Source: an archaeon (GTDB lineage: Archaea > Thermoproteota > Nitrososphaeria > Nitrososphaerales > Gagatemarchaeaceae). From it: DNA of 64,000 nucleotides. The notes under the pieces are model-generated. The model ran no database searches and was not told where the DNA came from. It saw nothing but the letters and a program-made list of their open reading frames with translations. Of this stretch, positions 8,102-16,308 are shown in pieces (position 1 is the first letter of the stretch; the number at the start of each line of letters is the position of its first letter). Both the position numbers and the translations under genes were made by a program. The DNA is taken from NCBI GenBank assembly GCA_021823325.1, contig JAKAOG010000001.1:1-64000 (forward strand). The letters are read 5' to 3'.

Positions 8102-9064
8102 CTAATCTGTGCCTTGTGAGTTCCCAAGCGGCTCGGTTGAACTCTTGAATGCCTTTACCCTCTCGCTCGCCTCCTTGAGATAGGCCTCATCTACATCGAA
8201 ACCTATACACGGCTTGCGAACCTTCAGGCTGGCCAAGGCGGTAGTTCCTATTCCCACGAATGGGTCAAGGACCAATCGTGTTCTATCGAGGCCGTGGACT
8301 TTGATGCACATTTCTGGTAGAGAGACAGGAAAGGTGGATGGGTGCGGCCTTTGCGTCTCCCGGTCCCAGATTGTCTCGTAGGGAATGAACCATGTGTTTC
8401 CCCTGTCCCTCAGATCTCTCTGAGCCTTCTTCCACCTCCCAATATTGGACTTGTCTTGATATGGGACGCCTACAGCCAACCGATCCAGTTCTACATCACC
8501 ATCCTTGGTGAAGTGGAATATGTACTCATGAGCATCGTTCAGGAAACGCTTCCCTCCTATTGGCTTGTAATGTCCGACGGCGATATCCCCTTTGATGTTC
8601 TCATACTTCCCAGCATCCCTCTTTGGGATGGCGATTGACTTGATCCAGTGAATTGTGTTCTGAAGTGCGAAGGTCTTCCTCATCCGTTCCGCTATCTCGA
8701 GTGGTATCCAAGGGTCCTTTAGCGTCCCTCCGACGTTGAGGAAGAAAGACCCTTTGTCGGAGAGGATTCGCCTGACCGCGACGCCCACACGTTCCATCCA
8801 ATCAAGGTAGTCCTGTTTGGGGCGGGTGTCCTCATACGCATTGTACTTGACTCCTATGTTGTAAGGTGGCGATGTGACAACCACGTCGACGCTACCCGGT
8901 TGAAGGACCGCTTGCATCCCCTTCAAGCAATCTTCTTTGTAGAGCCTTACGCCGTTTAGTTCGAAGTATGGCGTCAGTTGTGTCTGCTTGATACTCGGCT
9001 GATCCTGGGACGCTCCCATGACCACAGGGGACTCAGCGCCCATGTCCGCTCTCGACACTACCAA
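8102..9064 (-). CDS. beta-class site-specific DNA methyltransferase (probably N4-cytosine)
   Basis: 320 residues from TTG 9064; ATG at 9043 is an equally good start. Motif IV (TSPPY, residues 64-68) precedes motif I (DPFVGIGTT, about 267-275), the order of beta-class amino-methyltransferases. SPPY rather than DPPY favours N4-methylcytosine as product. The middle (about 140-230) is the probable target-recognition region. The enzyme uses S-adenosylmethionine to protect host DNA from a cognate nuclease. It lies 79 nt downstream of nuclease paralogue 2 and converges with nuclease paralogue 1, so either could be its partner. Recognition sequence unknown. Confidence 0.85.
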   Translation of the reverse strand: MVVSRADMGAESPVVMGASQDQPSIKQTQLTPYFELNGVRLYKEDCLKGMQAVLQPGSVDVVVTSPPYNIGVKYNAYEDTRPKQDYLDWMERVGVAVRRILSDKGSFFLNVGGTLKDPWIPLEIAERMRKTFALQNTIHWIKSIAIPKRDAGKYENIKGDIAVGHYKPIGGKRFLNDAHEYIFHFTKDGDVELDRLAVGVPYQDKSNIGRWKKAQRDLRDRGNTWFIPYETIWDRETQRPHPSTFPVSLPEMCIKVHGLDRTRLVLDPFVGIGTTALASLKVRKPCIGFDVDEAYLKEASERVKAFKSSTEPLGNSQGTD

Positions 9065-9143
9065 CCACCTTTTCTTGTCTTTGATTCCGCTCCTATTTCA
9101 ATGGTAGCAGAGTGTTGGGCAGGCGAGCATCGATGACTCTTGG

Positions 9144-9617
9144 CTATCGTAAGAGGTCGAGGATCTTTTCTCGTGAAACCTTGGTGGTCGTTCCCAATTG
9201 GCCGGCTTCCCACCACTTCCTGACCTGGTCTGAGCTGACGATCCAAAACGGAACGTCGGGAAACGATTCGACATCTGATAATATGAAACCTTTCACACCT
9301 TTCAGTTTATCCAAGAAGCCCTTCTCCTTGAAACTTCTTCCAGACCCCACCATATAGCTTGGGCTGAAATAGATGCCTCCCCGAGTGATGCTCCTGACCT
9401 CCCACTTATCCCCGTTCGAGTCGATCAGGTCATACCCTGCCCCCTCACTCGGAGCTAGTCGCCCCTTCAGAACCTCGTATGCGAGCCGTCTTTCTAGAAT
9501 GAAAGAGACACGCCGACCATCAGTGAAATAATTCCTCACATCGCTCTCAGTTATCTTCAGGGCCTTCGCAATCTCAGCGACGTTCCAGCTCAGCGTACCA
9601 GCTGGTTTCGGCGTCAA
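9144..9617 (-). CDS. putative restriction endonuclease, paralogue 2
   Basis: 157 residues from ATG. Clearly paralogous to the protein at 7567-8046 with one short gap. The N-terminal HTH-like segment is IAKALKITESDVRNYF, and the candidate active-site block is YDLIDSNGDKWEVRS (D63, D66, E73, R75). It lies 27 nt downstream of the methyltransferase at 9645-10934 and 79 nt upstream of the methyltransferase at 8102-9064, so it is sandwiched in an M-R-M order on one strand. No database family recognised. A regulator (C-protein) role was considered, but the protein is longer than typical C-proteins and its conserved core is outside the HTH-like part. Confidence 0.6.
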   Translation of the reverse strand: MTPKPAGTLSWNVAEIAKALKITESDVRNYFTDGRRVSFILERRLAYEVLKGRLAPSEGAGYDLIDSNGDKWEVRSITRGGIYFSPSYMVGSGRSFKEKGFLDKLKGVKGFILSDVESFPDVPFWIVSSDQVRKWWEAGQLGTTTKVSREKILDLLR

Positions 9618-9644
9618 TCGGCACGACGCCGCTCAACAAGTTAC

Positions 9645-10934
9645 TTATCTCTTCTGAAAGACCAGAATGTTCTCTTTCCGCATGACGTTGTAAAGCCCAA
9701 AGATGATCTTGTCTATGTTGTTCGCAAGCCTGAACCCCACCTTCTCAGCTTCTTTGACTGTGAACTGTACTGTCTCCACCTCCGCGCCATCAAAAGTAGC
9801 GTTACCGATTACAATTGCGGCCGACCTCCCATTCCGCAGGACCCTGTACATCTCCGCGATGCTCTCTTTCATGTCCTGTTCATAGAGACCGATTCTATCC
9901 CTCGGCGGACCTCGAACCCCAATCAACCTCTCCCTCATGCTCTCCACATCATGCCCAAGTTCCTTCAGCGAATGCTTGTCGTTCTCGACGTAATCGAGGG
10001 CAATGGAGTACGGAGGCGATGTCACAATACCGTCAACACTTTCATCCTGTATGGGCAGGTTCCGTGCATCACCTTCTCGTATGTCTATGCGGCCGAGTGC
10101 CAATCCGAGCTTATCGCGTACTGTGACGAAGTCTCCGACTGACTGAATCATCGCTTGGAGGTTCTCAGAGAATGACTTGTAGAAGTCCCTGTGTCGGCGG
10201 GCACTGTCGCTCACAGAGACTAGCTTCGCCATCTCGAAGAAGTTCCTTGCCTTCTCGTTCTGTATCGATTTGATGGCACCCACGAGGTCGCTCTGTTCTC
10301 CATAGAGAGGCGATGGAGCACTTTTCGGGACGGCATCCTCAGCCTGTTTGATTACGTCCAAGGCGCCAATCGATTCGGTCTTCACTTTGGTCTGAAGAAC
10401 GCAAAGGGGGGAGGCGTCTATTCCAATGCAATTGATGCCCAGGAGTTGAGCCTCGAGTGCAGTTGTGCCGCTTCCCACGAAGGGGTCCAGCACAGTTTCC
10501 CCTTCACCGAGACCAAGGTAGTTTAGCAACGCTCTGACCATCTGAGGGTGAAACTTCCCCTTGTATGGGTAAATCCAGTGCGTTAGGTACTGGTTGACTG
10601 AATTGGTTCTGTTGTACTGTAGGATTTTGAAATAATCCGTCGCAGTTCCGTTCACTGAGTGAAAGTAGGCAAGGCGTTTGAGAAGCTGTTTTTCGTCATT
10701 GATCTTCAGTAGATCGAACTTTCGCAGGCCATTGGTGATCTTGAATTCCGCTCCGAGAGCTTGGAGCTCGAGCTCTGCGAGAGCGAGTTCGTAGATGAAT
10801 TGGACGTTATCGAGCAGGACTATCCCTTGAGATTCTAAAGATGCCGCGTTTTTGTAAGCCCAGGTCGTAGAGAGTTCCTCAGCGCGTTCGATCATCCTTG
10901 TGGATTTGAAGCTTCCTTGTTCTGTTGGCTCCAC
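9645..10934 (-). CDS. site-specific DNA methyltransferase, SPPY type, motif order I-IV
   Basis: 429 residues from GTG 10934. An N-terminal helical extension of about 120 residues leads to KGKFHPQMVRALL, then motif I DPFVGSGTT (150-158), an insert of about 140 residues (probable target recognition), and motif IV TSPPY (305-309). The order I-to-IV differs from the neighbour at 8102-9064, so the two methyltransferases are not recent duplicates even though their nucleases are. SPPY suggests N4-cytosine methylation. A palindromic TATA-like box CCTTTTAAGG lies about 25 nt before the GTG, fitting leaderless transcription of an M-R-M operon. Confidence 0.85.
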   Translation of the reverse strand: MEPTEQGSFKSTRMIERAEELSTTWAYKNAASLESQGIVLLDNVQFIYELALAELELQALGAEFKITNGLRKFDLLKINDEKQLLKRLAYFHSVNGTATDYFKILQYNRTNSVNQYLTHWIYPYKGKFHPQMVRALLNYLGLGEGETVLDPFVGSGTTALEAQLLGINCIGIDASPLCVLQTKVKTESIGALDVIKQAEDAVPKSAPSPLYGEQSDLVGAIKSIQNEKARNFFEMAKLVSVSDSARRHRDFYKSFSENLQAMIQSVGDFVTVRDKLGLALGRIDIREGDARNLPIQDESVDGIVTSPPYSIALDYVENDKHSLKELGHDVESMRERLIGVRGPPRDRIGLYEQDMKESIAEMYRVLRNGRSAAIVIGNATFDGAEVETVQFTVKEAEKVGFRLANNIDKIIFGLYNVMRKENILVFQKR

Positions 10935-10953
10935 ATCTACAAATCTCTTCGGG

Positions 10954-10963
10954 CCTTTTAAGG
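10954..10963 (-). promoter_or_regulatory. TATA-like promoter of the methyltransferase-nuclease operon
   Basis: The self-complementary element ccttttaagg is centred about 25 nt upstream of the GTG at 10934, the usual archaeal box A distance for a leaderless message. This placement supports the GTG start. Confidence 0.5.
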
Positions 10964-11164
10964 TCCCCTGAGCAAGCGTCGGTTCTGAGGCTGGCTTTCA
11001 TCTTCCAGGACAGCGATGAGGTATTGTCCTTGCACTGAAAGGGCTCCAAAATCTACTGTAATTTCGTCAGAACAAATGGCTGGAATGGTGATCCAGAACT
11101 TGACGCAATTACGCAGTATAGAGGCCTCAAAAAGTTCTTAACGTCGCACTCTATTTTTAGATTT

Positions 11165-11380
11165 ATGCCTGTTAGCATTTACCGTCTCAGCCCGGGGAAA
11201 CTCTCTATGGTACTGAGACGCTCGAGAAATGGTGCAATCTGCTACACATGCGGTAAGCAACTCAAACTCAAGGATGTCATAGTGAGCAACATCTCACGAC
11301 GTAATAGCAGGAATTATCGACATGCAAAATGCGCAATTCGGACGGGCATGGTTGACGAAGCCGAATTGGATTTGCTGTGA
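11165..11380 (+). CDS. small zinc-finger-like protein (CxxC...HxxC)
   Basis: 71 residues. CYTCGK (a CxxC knuckle near residues 25-28) is followed about 25 residues later by YRHAKC, giving a C-x2-C ... H-x2-C pattern, within a basic protein. Similar short proteins with an RRSxxG...CxxCG...HxxC layout occur in archaea, but no function is established. An AT-rich stretch (ctatttttagattt) ends right before the ATG. It is the last gene before the tRNA-Phe end of the island, on the strand opposite the methyltransferase operon. Role unknown; DNA or RNA binding is possible. Confidence 0.6.
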   Translation: MPVSIYRLSPGKLSMVLRRSRNGAICYTCGKQLKLKDVIVSNISRRNSRNYRHAKCAIRTGMVDEAELDLL

Positions 11381-11527
11381 ATAGGTATGAGGCGCCTCTT
11401 ACCCTGAAACGCGAGCCGGGAGTCAACAGAACCTATCTTGGGAACTTTCAAAGTCCTATCTGATTGTGCCGAAGTCACCCAGTTCTCGTATTGAACAGAC
11501 CCGACATTCATTCTCCCGGTTTGGGCG

Positions 11528-11544
11528 TGCCGCGGGTCGGATTT
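11528..11544 (+). repeat. proximal attachment-site copy (attR-like) inside the tRNA-Phe 3' end
   Basis: The 17 bases are identical to 2232-2248 and form the 3' part of the T-loop, T-stem, acceptor strand and discriminator base of tRNA-Phe. They mark the right boundary of the island. Confidence 0.8.
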
Positions 11545-11616
11545 GAGCCGACGACACTCCGGTCTTCAGCCGGATGCTCTCCATAGCCCTCTGAGGACAG
11601 GCTGAGCTACCGCGGC
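11528..11616 (-). tRNA. tRNA-Phe(GAA) with a probable D-loop intron
   Basis: Read on the minus strand it folds into a cloverleaf: acceptor GCCGCGG/CCGCGGC, discriminator A, anticodon stem TCCGG/CCGGA with loop CTGAAGA (anticodon GAA), T-arm GTCGG-CTCAAAT-CCGAC. The D-loop is 24 nt instead of about 9; removing 15 nt (tcctcagagggctat) leaves AGCCTGGGA, a normal D-loop. Non-anticodon introns spliced at bulge-helix-bulge motifs are known in several archaeal lineages. A TATA-like box lies at 11642-11649. The 3' end is the island's integration site. Confidence 0.88.
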
Positions 11617-11641
11617 ACCGAAACGCCTCCGCCCGGCAGTC

Positions 11642-11649
11642 AAATTAAG
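11642..11649 (-). promoter_or_regulatory. TATA-like box for tRNA-Phe (possibly shared with the DUF47 gene)
   Basis: The box aaattaag (CTTAATTT on the minus strand) is about 26-33 nt upstream of the tRNA 5' end and about 30 nt upstream of the divergent gene at 11678, so it could serve either or both. Confidence 0.45.
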
Positions 11650-11677
11650 TCTTCAGGCACCCCGACCCAGCGGACCG

Positions 11678-12385
11678 ATGTTTAAGGGGCCCTCTTCTGA
11701 CCTCGCGCCCTCCTTGGACCTCAGCTTCCTTTCCGTCGGTAAGAAGGAGAAGTCCATCTTCGATGGCATGCTCAGACTCCTTGACACAGTCTTCGAGGGG
11801 GTCGACGCTTTCGAGGCGAGCGTCATCGCGTTCGCCAAAGACGACCCCAACGCTCAGGAGATGGTGAAGAAGGTCTTCGACGCCGAGACCAGGGCGGACG
11901 GGATCCACCGTGAATTGAACCTCAGGGTCGCCGAGGGCGCGTTCTTCGGTGGGGTCAGGGAAGACATCCTCAATCTGATGGAGCGGATCGACGACATCGC
12001 GGACAGCGCGAAGGACGCGGCCCGTTTCCTGAGCGAGGACTCGAGGCTGGGTGACGAGGCGAAGGCTGTCTTGGCGTCGGATAACGTGAAGTTGTTCCTG
12101 GAAGACCTCAAGGCTGCAGTGAACTCTCTGAAGGACTTGGTGAAGGCGATGAAAGTTGGAAGAAAGCAGGCCTTGGCCATCATCGAGAAGGTCGAGGATT
12201 TCGAGGAGCAGGCGGACAGCCACAAGGACGCCCTTCTGAAGGACCTCTTCGGCCGCGCTTCGACCATGGACCCTGTGAGCGTCATCCAGCTCCGTGACTT
12301 CACCTTCGTCGCCGATGACATCGCCGACAACTCAGAGGACGCGAGCGACGTGATACTGGTGCTCCTAGCGAAAGGGTATGGATAG
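11678..12385 (+). CDS. PhoU-like DUF47 protein, regulator/partner of a phosphate permease
   Basis: 235 residues, all-helical PhoU/DUF47 type with repeated acidic helix signatures such as RIDDIADSAKDAARFL and the C-terminal VADDIADNSEDASDVI. Such proteins are typically encoded before Pit permeases and are thought to modulate them. Its stop overlaps the start of the PiT gene by 8 nt, indicating a two-gene operon. No membrane segments. The assignment is secure at family level. Confidence 0.88.
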   Translation: MFKGPSSDLAPSLDLSFLSVGKKEKSIFDGMLRLLDTVFEGVDAFEASVIAFAKDDPNAQEMVKKVFDAETRADGIHRELNLRVAEGAFFGGVREDILNLMERIDDIADSAKDAARFLSEDSRLGDEAKAVLASDNVKLFLEDLKAAVNSLKDLVKAMKVGRKQALAIIEKVEDFEEQADSHKDALLKDLFGRASTMDPVSVIQLRDFTFVADDIADNSEDASDVILVLLAKGYG

Positions 12386-13313
12386 CCTGCTGATCGCGCT
12401 GGCAGCCGCCCTGAGCTTCGTCTTCGGGTGGAACAACAGCTCGCTCCTCATCGGAAACGTGCGCGGCTCCGGGACCCTCTCCTATGCCACGATTATCGTC
12501 CTTGCCGTCGTGGGGCTGGCGGTAGGCTCATTCCTCGAAGGGCCAAAGATGGTCGGGAGCCTGGTGGGTTCCATCGCCCCCTCGGCGTCCGCGCATGTCC
12601 TCCTGGCCACAATCGTCGTGTCACTGGGGCTGACGCTCGCTATGACGCTACTCGACCTTCCCGTCTCTTTCAGCATGGTGATGGTCGGGGCGTTCATCGG
12701 CGCCACACTCGCTTCAGAGGTAGCGCTCAACGCTACCCGTTCGTCGGAGGTCGTGGCGTTCTGGTTCGTCGCTCCTGTGGGGACCGCCCTTCTCACATAC
12801 GTCATCTACAGAGGGATGAAGGGCCTGGTGTCCAGCCTGGGGCTCCTCACGGTCGACACATTCAACAAAGGGGGCGCCTTCTTCAGCGCCTTCGCCGTGT
12901 CATACACCCTAGGGGCGAACAACATCGGCATGTTCTTCGGGAGCACAGGAGGGACCCCCAACGCCTACGCAGAAGTCGAGGTCTTCGCCCTCTTGGTGCT
13001 CGCCGCCGTCATCGGCGTCGTCCTCCTCGGCAGGAACTCTCTCGGAGGGGTCGTAGGCGACAGGATGCTCGCACTCAGCCCTCAGGGGGTCTTCGCGGCT
13101 TTCGTCGCCAGCTCAGTCCTGGTCTGGGCCGGGACCCAGCTCGCCCTCCCCGTGTCCATCACCCAGTGCCTCATCGGCGGGATGCTCGGCGCCGCCTTCA
13201 CCAGGCACATCTCCATCGTGAACACAAGGCTCGTCGCCGAGACGGTGTCTCTCTGGCTGGTTGCGCCCGTGGTAGCCCTAGGGCTTTCGTATCTGCTCAC
13301 CACTGCCCTGTGA
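12378..13313 (+). CDS. PiT-family inorganic phosphate transporter
   Basis: 311 residues with about ten hydrophobic segments. Two inverted repeat signatures of the PHO4/PiT family are visible: GWNNSSLLIGNVRGSGTL near residue 18, and GANNIGMFFG in the second half (about residue 180). These permeases import phosphate by cation or proton symport. The gene overlaps the DUF47 gene by 8 nt, matching the standard pairing. Slightly short for the family but both conserved repeats are present. Confidence 0.88.
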   Translation: MDSLLIALAAALSFVFGWNNSSLLIGNVRGSGTLSYATIIVLAVVGLAVGSFLEGPKMVGSLVGSIAPSASAHVLLATIVVSLGLTLAMTLLDLPVSFSMVMVGAFIGATLASEVALNATRSSEVVAFWFVAPVGTALLTYVIYRGMKGLVSSLGLLTVDTFNKGGAFFSAFAVSYTLGANNIGMFFGSTGGTPNAYAEVEVFALLVLAAVIGVVLLGRNSLGGVVGDRMLALSPQGVFAAFVASSVLVWAGTQLALPVSITQCLIGGMLGAAFTRHISIVNTRLVAETVSLWLVAPVVALGLSYLLTTAL

Positions 13314-13329
13314 CATCGATTCGGGCCAA

Positions 13330-13341
13330 CCCATAAAAAGG
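13330..13341 (+). promoter_or_regulatory. TATA-like box before the RDD protein gene
   Basis: The run cccataaaaagg lies about 25-35 nt upstream of the ATG at 13365. Confidence 0.45.
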
Positions 13342-13364
13342 AACGAAAGCTCTAGGGGGCTGAA

Positions 13365-13916
13365 ATGTTCTGTCCGAGCTGCGGGAAGGAGGTTCCGGCT
13401 GGAGCGACCTTCTGCCCAGCTTGTGGCGCATCGCTGCAGGGTACCGCAGGAACGTCCGCACCGGTCAGCGGCATGGACACCCTCACCAAGGACCAAAGAG
13501 CCCAACAGTACTGGGTAGAGAGGCTCGTCGCGATCATCATCGACTGGATCATACTTGGGGTCATCTTTTTCGTGGTGGCCGCGCTTGTCGCCATCCCCGC
13601 GCTCCTCACAGGCGGACTGGGGATGCTGGGGACGCTCTTCGGGGGCCTGGCCTTCCTCTATGGTCTGATCTTCGTCTTGTACAACGCCGCAATGGAGACG
13701 AATTCCGGCGCCAGCATCGGCAAGAAGCTGTTCCACCTGAAGGTCATATCGAAGGAGGGCAAGAACCCCACGTTCGGGCAAGCCTTCATCCGCAACCTGA
13801 GCAAGATCTACTGGCTACTCCTCCTTCTGGATGTCATCATCGGCCTCGCAGTCAGCAAGGACTACCACGGGAAGTACAGCGACCATTTCATCGGGACCAC
13901 CGTGGTCCGCTCTTAG
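13365..13916 (+). CDS. zinc-ribbon RDD-family membrane protein
   Basis: 183 residues. The N-terminal double zinc knuckle is FCPSCGKEVPAGATFCPACG (residues 2-21). A linker leads to an RDD domain: an RLVAIIIDWIILG helix with the Arg and Asp pair, a second hydrophobic segment, a GKKLFHLKV motif, and a final helix near 145-165. RDD proteins are small integral membrane proteins of poorly defined function, some linked to transport. It has its own promoter and is followed after 48 nt by hflX. Confidence 0.85.
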   Translation: MFCPSCGKEVPAGATFCPACGASLQGTAGTSAPVSGMDTLTKDQRAQQYWVERLVAIIIDWIILGVIFFVVAALVAIPALLTGGLGMLGTLFGGLAFLYGLIFVLYNAAMETNSGASIGKKLFHLKVISKEGKNPTFGQAFIRNLSKIYWLLLLLDVIIGLAVSKDYHGKYSDHFIGTTVVRS

Positions 13917-13964
13917 CAAGTCGCAGGAACCGTTTTACGGCGCGCCTAGAGCCCGAGAAGTCAG

Positions 13965-15077
13965 TTGTCCCAGTTCACGAAAGCCATCGTGGTGACCTAC
14001 CCCGACCAGTTCGCCAAGGATGAGGTCATCGGCCTGGCCGAGGCCGGCGAGTACGAGGTCGTCCGTGTTGTCACCCAGAAGGACATCGTCCGCTCGTCGT
14101 ACGGTGTGGGTTCGGGGAAGGCACAGGAGCTTGAGGGGATGGTGGCGGACACGCACGCTGAAACGATAATCATCGACGAGAGCATCACCTCTTCCCAGGC
14201 GAACAACTTGGCGGCCAAAACCCACGCCCGGGTCATCGACAGGGAGCGCCTCATCCTGGACATATTCGCGAAGCGGGCGCTCTCCACAGAGGCAAAGCTG
14301 CAGGTCAAGCTCGCCGAGCTGCGCTACCAAATCCCGAGGGCCAGAGACGAGGTGCGCCACTCCACCAAGGGCGAGCAGGCGGGCTTCATGGGCATGGGAG
14401 AATACGAGGTCGACCTGAAGTTCCGCTCCCTGAAGCGCCAGATGGGCTTCATCAAGGAAAAGCTCGACAAGAGCAGGAAGGTGCGAGACCTCCACACGAC
14501 GGAGAGGCGGAAGCTGGGCATCCCGTTCGTTTCCCTCGCAGGCTACACCAGCAGCGGCAAGACGACCCTGTTCAACCGGCTCACGACAGAGTCGAAGGAG
14601 ATGTCGCCGAACCTCTTCACGACCCTCTCCACCACCACGCGCATGGTTGAGTTTCCTAAGATGAAGAGGAAGTTTCTCCTCTCCGACACGGTCGGGTTCA
14701 TCTCCAGGCTCCCCACTTACCTCGTGGAGTCATTCAAGTCGACGCTCGAAGAGCTCCACTACGCCGACCTCGTCCTCCTGATGATCGACGCCAGCGAAAG
14801 CAAGGAGTCCATCGGCATCAAGCTCGAAAGCTGCAAGATAACCCTCGACGAGCTGGAGGTGGATCCTAACCGGACTCTCCTGGTCCTGAACAAGGTGGAC
14901 CTGCTCGACTCTGAGGCGAGGTCGAAGATCGAGTCAGATCCGCTCTTCAATGGGTTCGCCTGCGTCAAGGTCTCTTCAACGAGGGGGGACGGTCTTCACC
15001 AGCTGAGGACGAAGATCTTGGAACGGACGGACCCGAGGAAGCTCGCTGCGAGCCTCGATACTACCCCGTCTCACTGA
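13965..15077 (+). CDS. hflX: HflX-type GTPase
   Basis: 370 residues from TTG. The N-terminal HflX domain contains GxGKAxEL (GVGSGKAQEL) and the coiled helical region before the G domain (LAELRYQIPRA). The G domain begins near residue 190 with GYTSSGKTTLFN (G1), then DTVGFISRLP (G3) and NKVDLL (G4). HflX binds the large ribosomal subunit and is implicated in ribosome splitting or rescue. A TATA-like gttttacgg lies about 30 nt upstream of the TTG, which fits that start. Confidence 0.92.
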   Translation: MSQFTKAIVVTYPDQFAKDEVIGLAEAGEYEVVRVVTQKDIVRSSYGVGSGKAQELEGMVADTHAETIIIDESITSSQANNLAAKTHARVIDRERLILDIFAKRALSTEAKLQVKLAELRYQIPRARDEVRHSTKGEQAGFMGMGEYEVDLKFRSLKRQMGFIKEKLDKSRKVRDLHTTERRKLGIPFVSLAGYTSSGKTTLFNRLTTESKEMSPNLFTTLSTTTRMVEFPKMKRKFLLSDTVGFISRLPTYLVESFKSTLEELHYADLVLLMIDASESKESIGIKLESCKITLDELEVDPNRTLLVLNKVDLLDSEARSKIESDPLFNGFACVKVSSTRGDGLHQLRTKILERTDPRKLAASLDTTPSH

Positions 15078-15120
15078 ACGCTCTCATTCGGCCCTAGAAA
15101 GAACCAGTCGCTCCGCCTGG

Positions 15121-15405
15121 CTATCTTACCCCATGGGCTTGGGGGTTCATCCCGTACCTCAGTTTCACCGCAAGCAGCGCGGCTTGGAGGCAGAAGTTGA
15201 TCGAGTTCCAGAGCATGACCGAAAACAGGTCGAGAAAGAAACCATAGGCAAGCCATAGCAGGGTCCCGGTTATCGTCAGGAGGATGAACGCAAGGCTGAT
15301 CTCCCTGGCGTCCTTCATCCTCCATACCCTGACTACCTGAGGGACCATGCCGAGGGCGACGAAGAAACCGCCCGCAAGCCCGAACACTTCAGCCGCTGGA
15401 AGCAA
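15121..15405 (-). CDS. SemiSWEET / PQ-loop sugar transporter-like protein
   Basis: 94 residues from TTG, three hydrophobic helices. The PQ motif lies in helix 1 (GMVPQVVRVW), followed by the RxISL-like loop and an LWxxYG segment (LLWLAYGFF), as in SemiSWEETs. These three-helix proteins dimerise to form a sugar uniporter. There is no neighbouring sugar gene to indicate a substrate. It converges with hflX. Confidence 0.82.
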   Translation of the reverse strand: MLPAAEVFGLAGGFFVALGMVPQVVRVWRMKDAREISLAFILLTITGTLLWLAYGFFLDLFSVMLWNSINFCLQAALLAVKLRYGMNPQAHGVR

Positions 15406-15477
15406 TCAGCTCCGCGAAGGAAAGAGGCTCCAAAAACCTTGGGGTGTCAGCACCCGAGCCGCAATCCCACTTGAGGC

Positions 15478-16248
15478 TCAGCCGCCGATGTTCTTCTCGA
15501 GGAAGGCCCAGACCTGATTCCAGCCGTCCATCGCAGCCTCCTGGCTGTACATGGGCCGGTGATAGTAGAAGAACCCGTGTCCAGCTTTAGGGTAGCTGTG
15601 GAACTCGTAGTTCTTCCCGAGCTTCTTCAGGACCGCCTCAGTCTCGGCTACCATGGCTTGGTCGGGGTTCTTGTCCTCCACGCCGAACAACCCGAGGATC
15701 GGACAGGAGAGCCCTTCGGCGTAGTCCATCGGCGAAACCGGCGCATTGGGTTTGAGGTCCTCCTTCTTCATTATCACGGACCCTCCCCAGCAGTCGATGG
15801 CCGCGTCGAACGCCTTCGTCCTGCACGCGGTCAGGAAGACATGACGACCGCCCGAACAGGTGCCGAACCCGGCCACCCTGCCGTTGCTGGTCGGTAGCGA
15901 CCTCAGGTAGGCAGCTGCGGCTTCAGCGTCAGCCACCACATCGTCGTCATTCACCCCGCCTGCCGCCCTCATCTTCTGCATCACATCTTCGGGAGTCCCG
16001 TGGCCGAAGTCAGTGTACAGGTTCGGACAGATGGCAAGGTAGCCATGGTATGCGAACCTCCTGGCTGTCTCTTTGGTCCACTCGTCCCATCCAGGGTGAT
16101 GATGTATCAGGACGACCCCGGGGAACGGTCCCTGCCCCAACGGACGTGCGAAGTAAGCGTTGGTCCTTGCCCCCTTATGGCCGACGATCGTAACGGTCTC
16201 AGCGATCATCCCTTCATACATGTCTGTAGTGTAGGGCTTCATGACCAA
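15478..16248 (-). CDS. dienelactone-hydrolase-family alpha/beta hydrolase
   Basis: 256 residues. Alpha/beta hydrolase order is visible: VVLIHHHPGW (oxyanion strand), the nucleophile elbow GFGTCSGGRH, in which the residue in the nucleophile position is Cys as in dienelactone hydrolase, the acid in FGVEDKNPD, and the base in AGHGFF. The family hydrolyses cyclic lactones and related esters. No aromatic-degradation cluster surrounds it, so the substrate is open. Transcribed alone, convergent to nothing nearby within 60 nt. Confidence 0.85.
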   Translation of the reverse strand: MVMKPYTTDMYEGMIAETVTIVGHKGARTNAYFARPLGQGPFPGVVLIHHHPGWDEWTKETARRFAYHGYLAICPNLYTDFGHGTPEDVMQKMRAAGGVNDDDVVADAEAAAAYLRSLPTSNGRVAGFGTCSGGRHVFLTACRTKAFDAAIDCWGGSVIMKKEDLKPNAPVSPMDYAEGLSCPILGLFGVEDKNPDQAMVAETEAVLKKLGKNYEFHSYPKAGHGFFYYHRPMYSQEAAMDGWNQVWAFLEKNIGG

Positions 16249-16308
16249 GGTTCGCTAGAATCGGCATAAATCAATTCCGCGGGCTTGTTGACCCAGTCTC
16301 GGTGTCGT

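Larger units (their letters stand above)
2232..11544. mobile_element. genomic island integrated at the tRNA-Phe gene (defence-type cargo)
   Basis: The segment is bounded by two identical 17-bp direct repeats. One (11528-11544) is the 3' end of the tRNA-Phe gene from the discriminator base into the T-loop; the other (2232-2248) is a free-standing copy. The tRNA is transcribed leftwards, so the element sits exactly downstream of its 3' end, as expected after site-specific integration that restores the tRNA. The cargo is HTH, M48 peptidase, unknown protein, DpnI homologue, DGQHR-HEPN protein, two putative nuclease/methyltransferase pairs and a small zinc protein. Base composition is visibly more AT-rich than the flanks from about 3.5 kb onward. 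No recombinase gene is present, so the element is either non-autonomous or decayed. Confidence 0.8.

Noticed and set aside
10935-11164. 230-nt gap inside the island
   Set aside because: Apart from the TATA-like box of the methyltransferase operon and an AT-rich stretch before 11165, nothing was found.
11314-11511. 65-residue frame between the small zinc protein and tRNA-Phe
   Set aside because: Overlaps the end of the zinc-finger-like gene on the opposite strand; no family.
12428-13336. long 302-residue frame inside the phosphate permease gene
   Set aside because: Arg/His-rich shadow of the PiT gene in another frame; no protein-like pattern.
13421-14023. 200-residue frame over the RDD and hflX genes
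   Set aside because: Shadow frame crossing two good genes; Arg/His-rich without motif.
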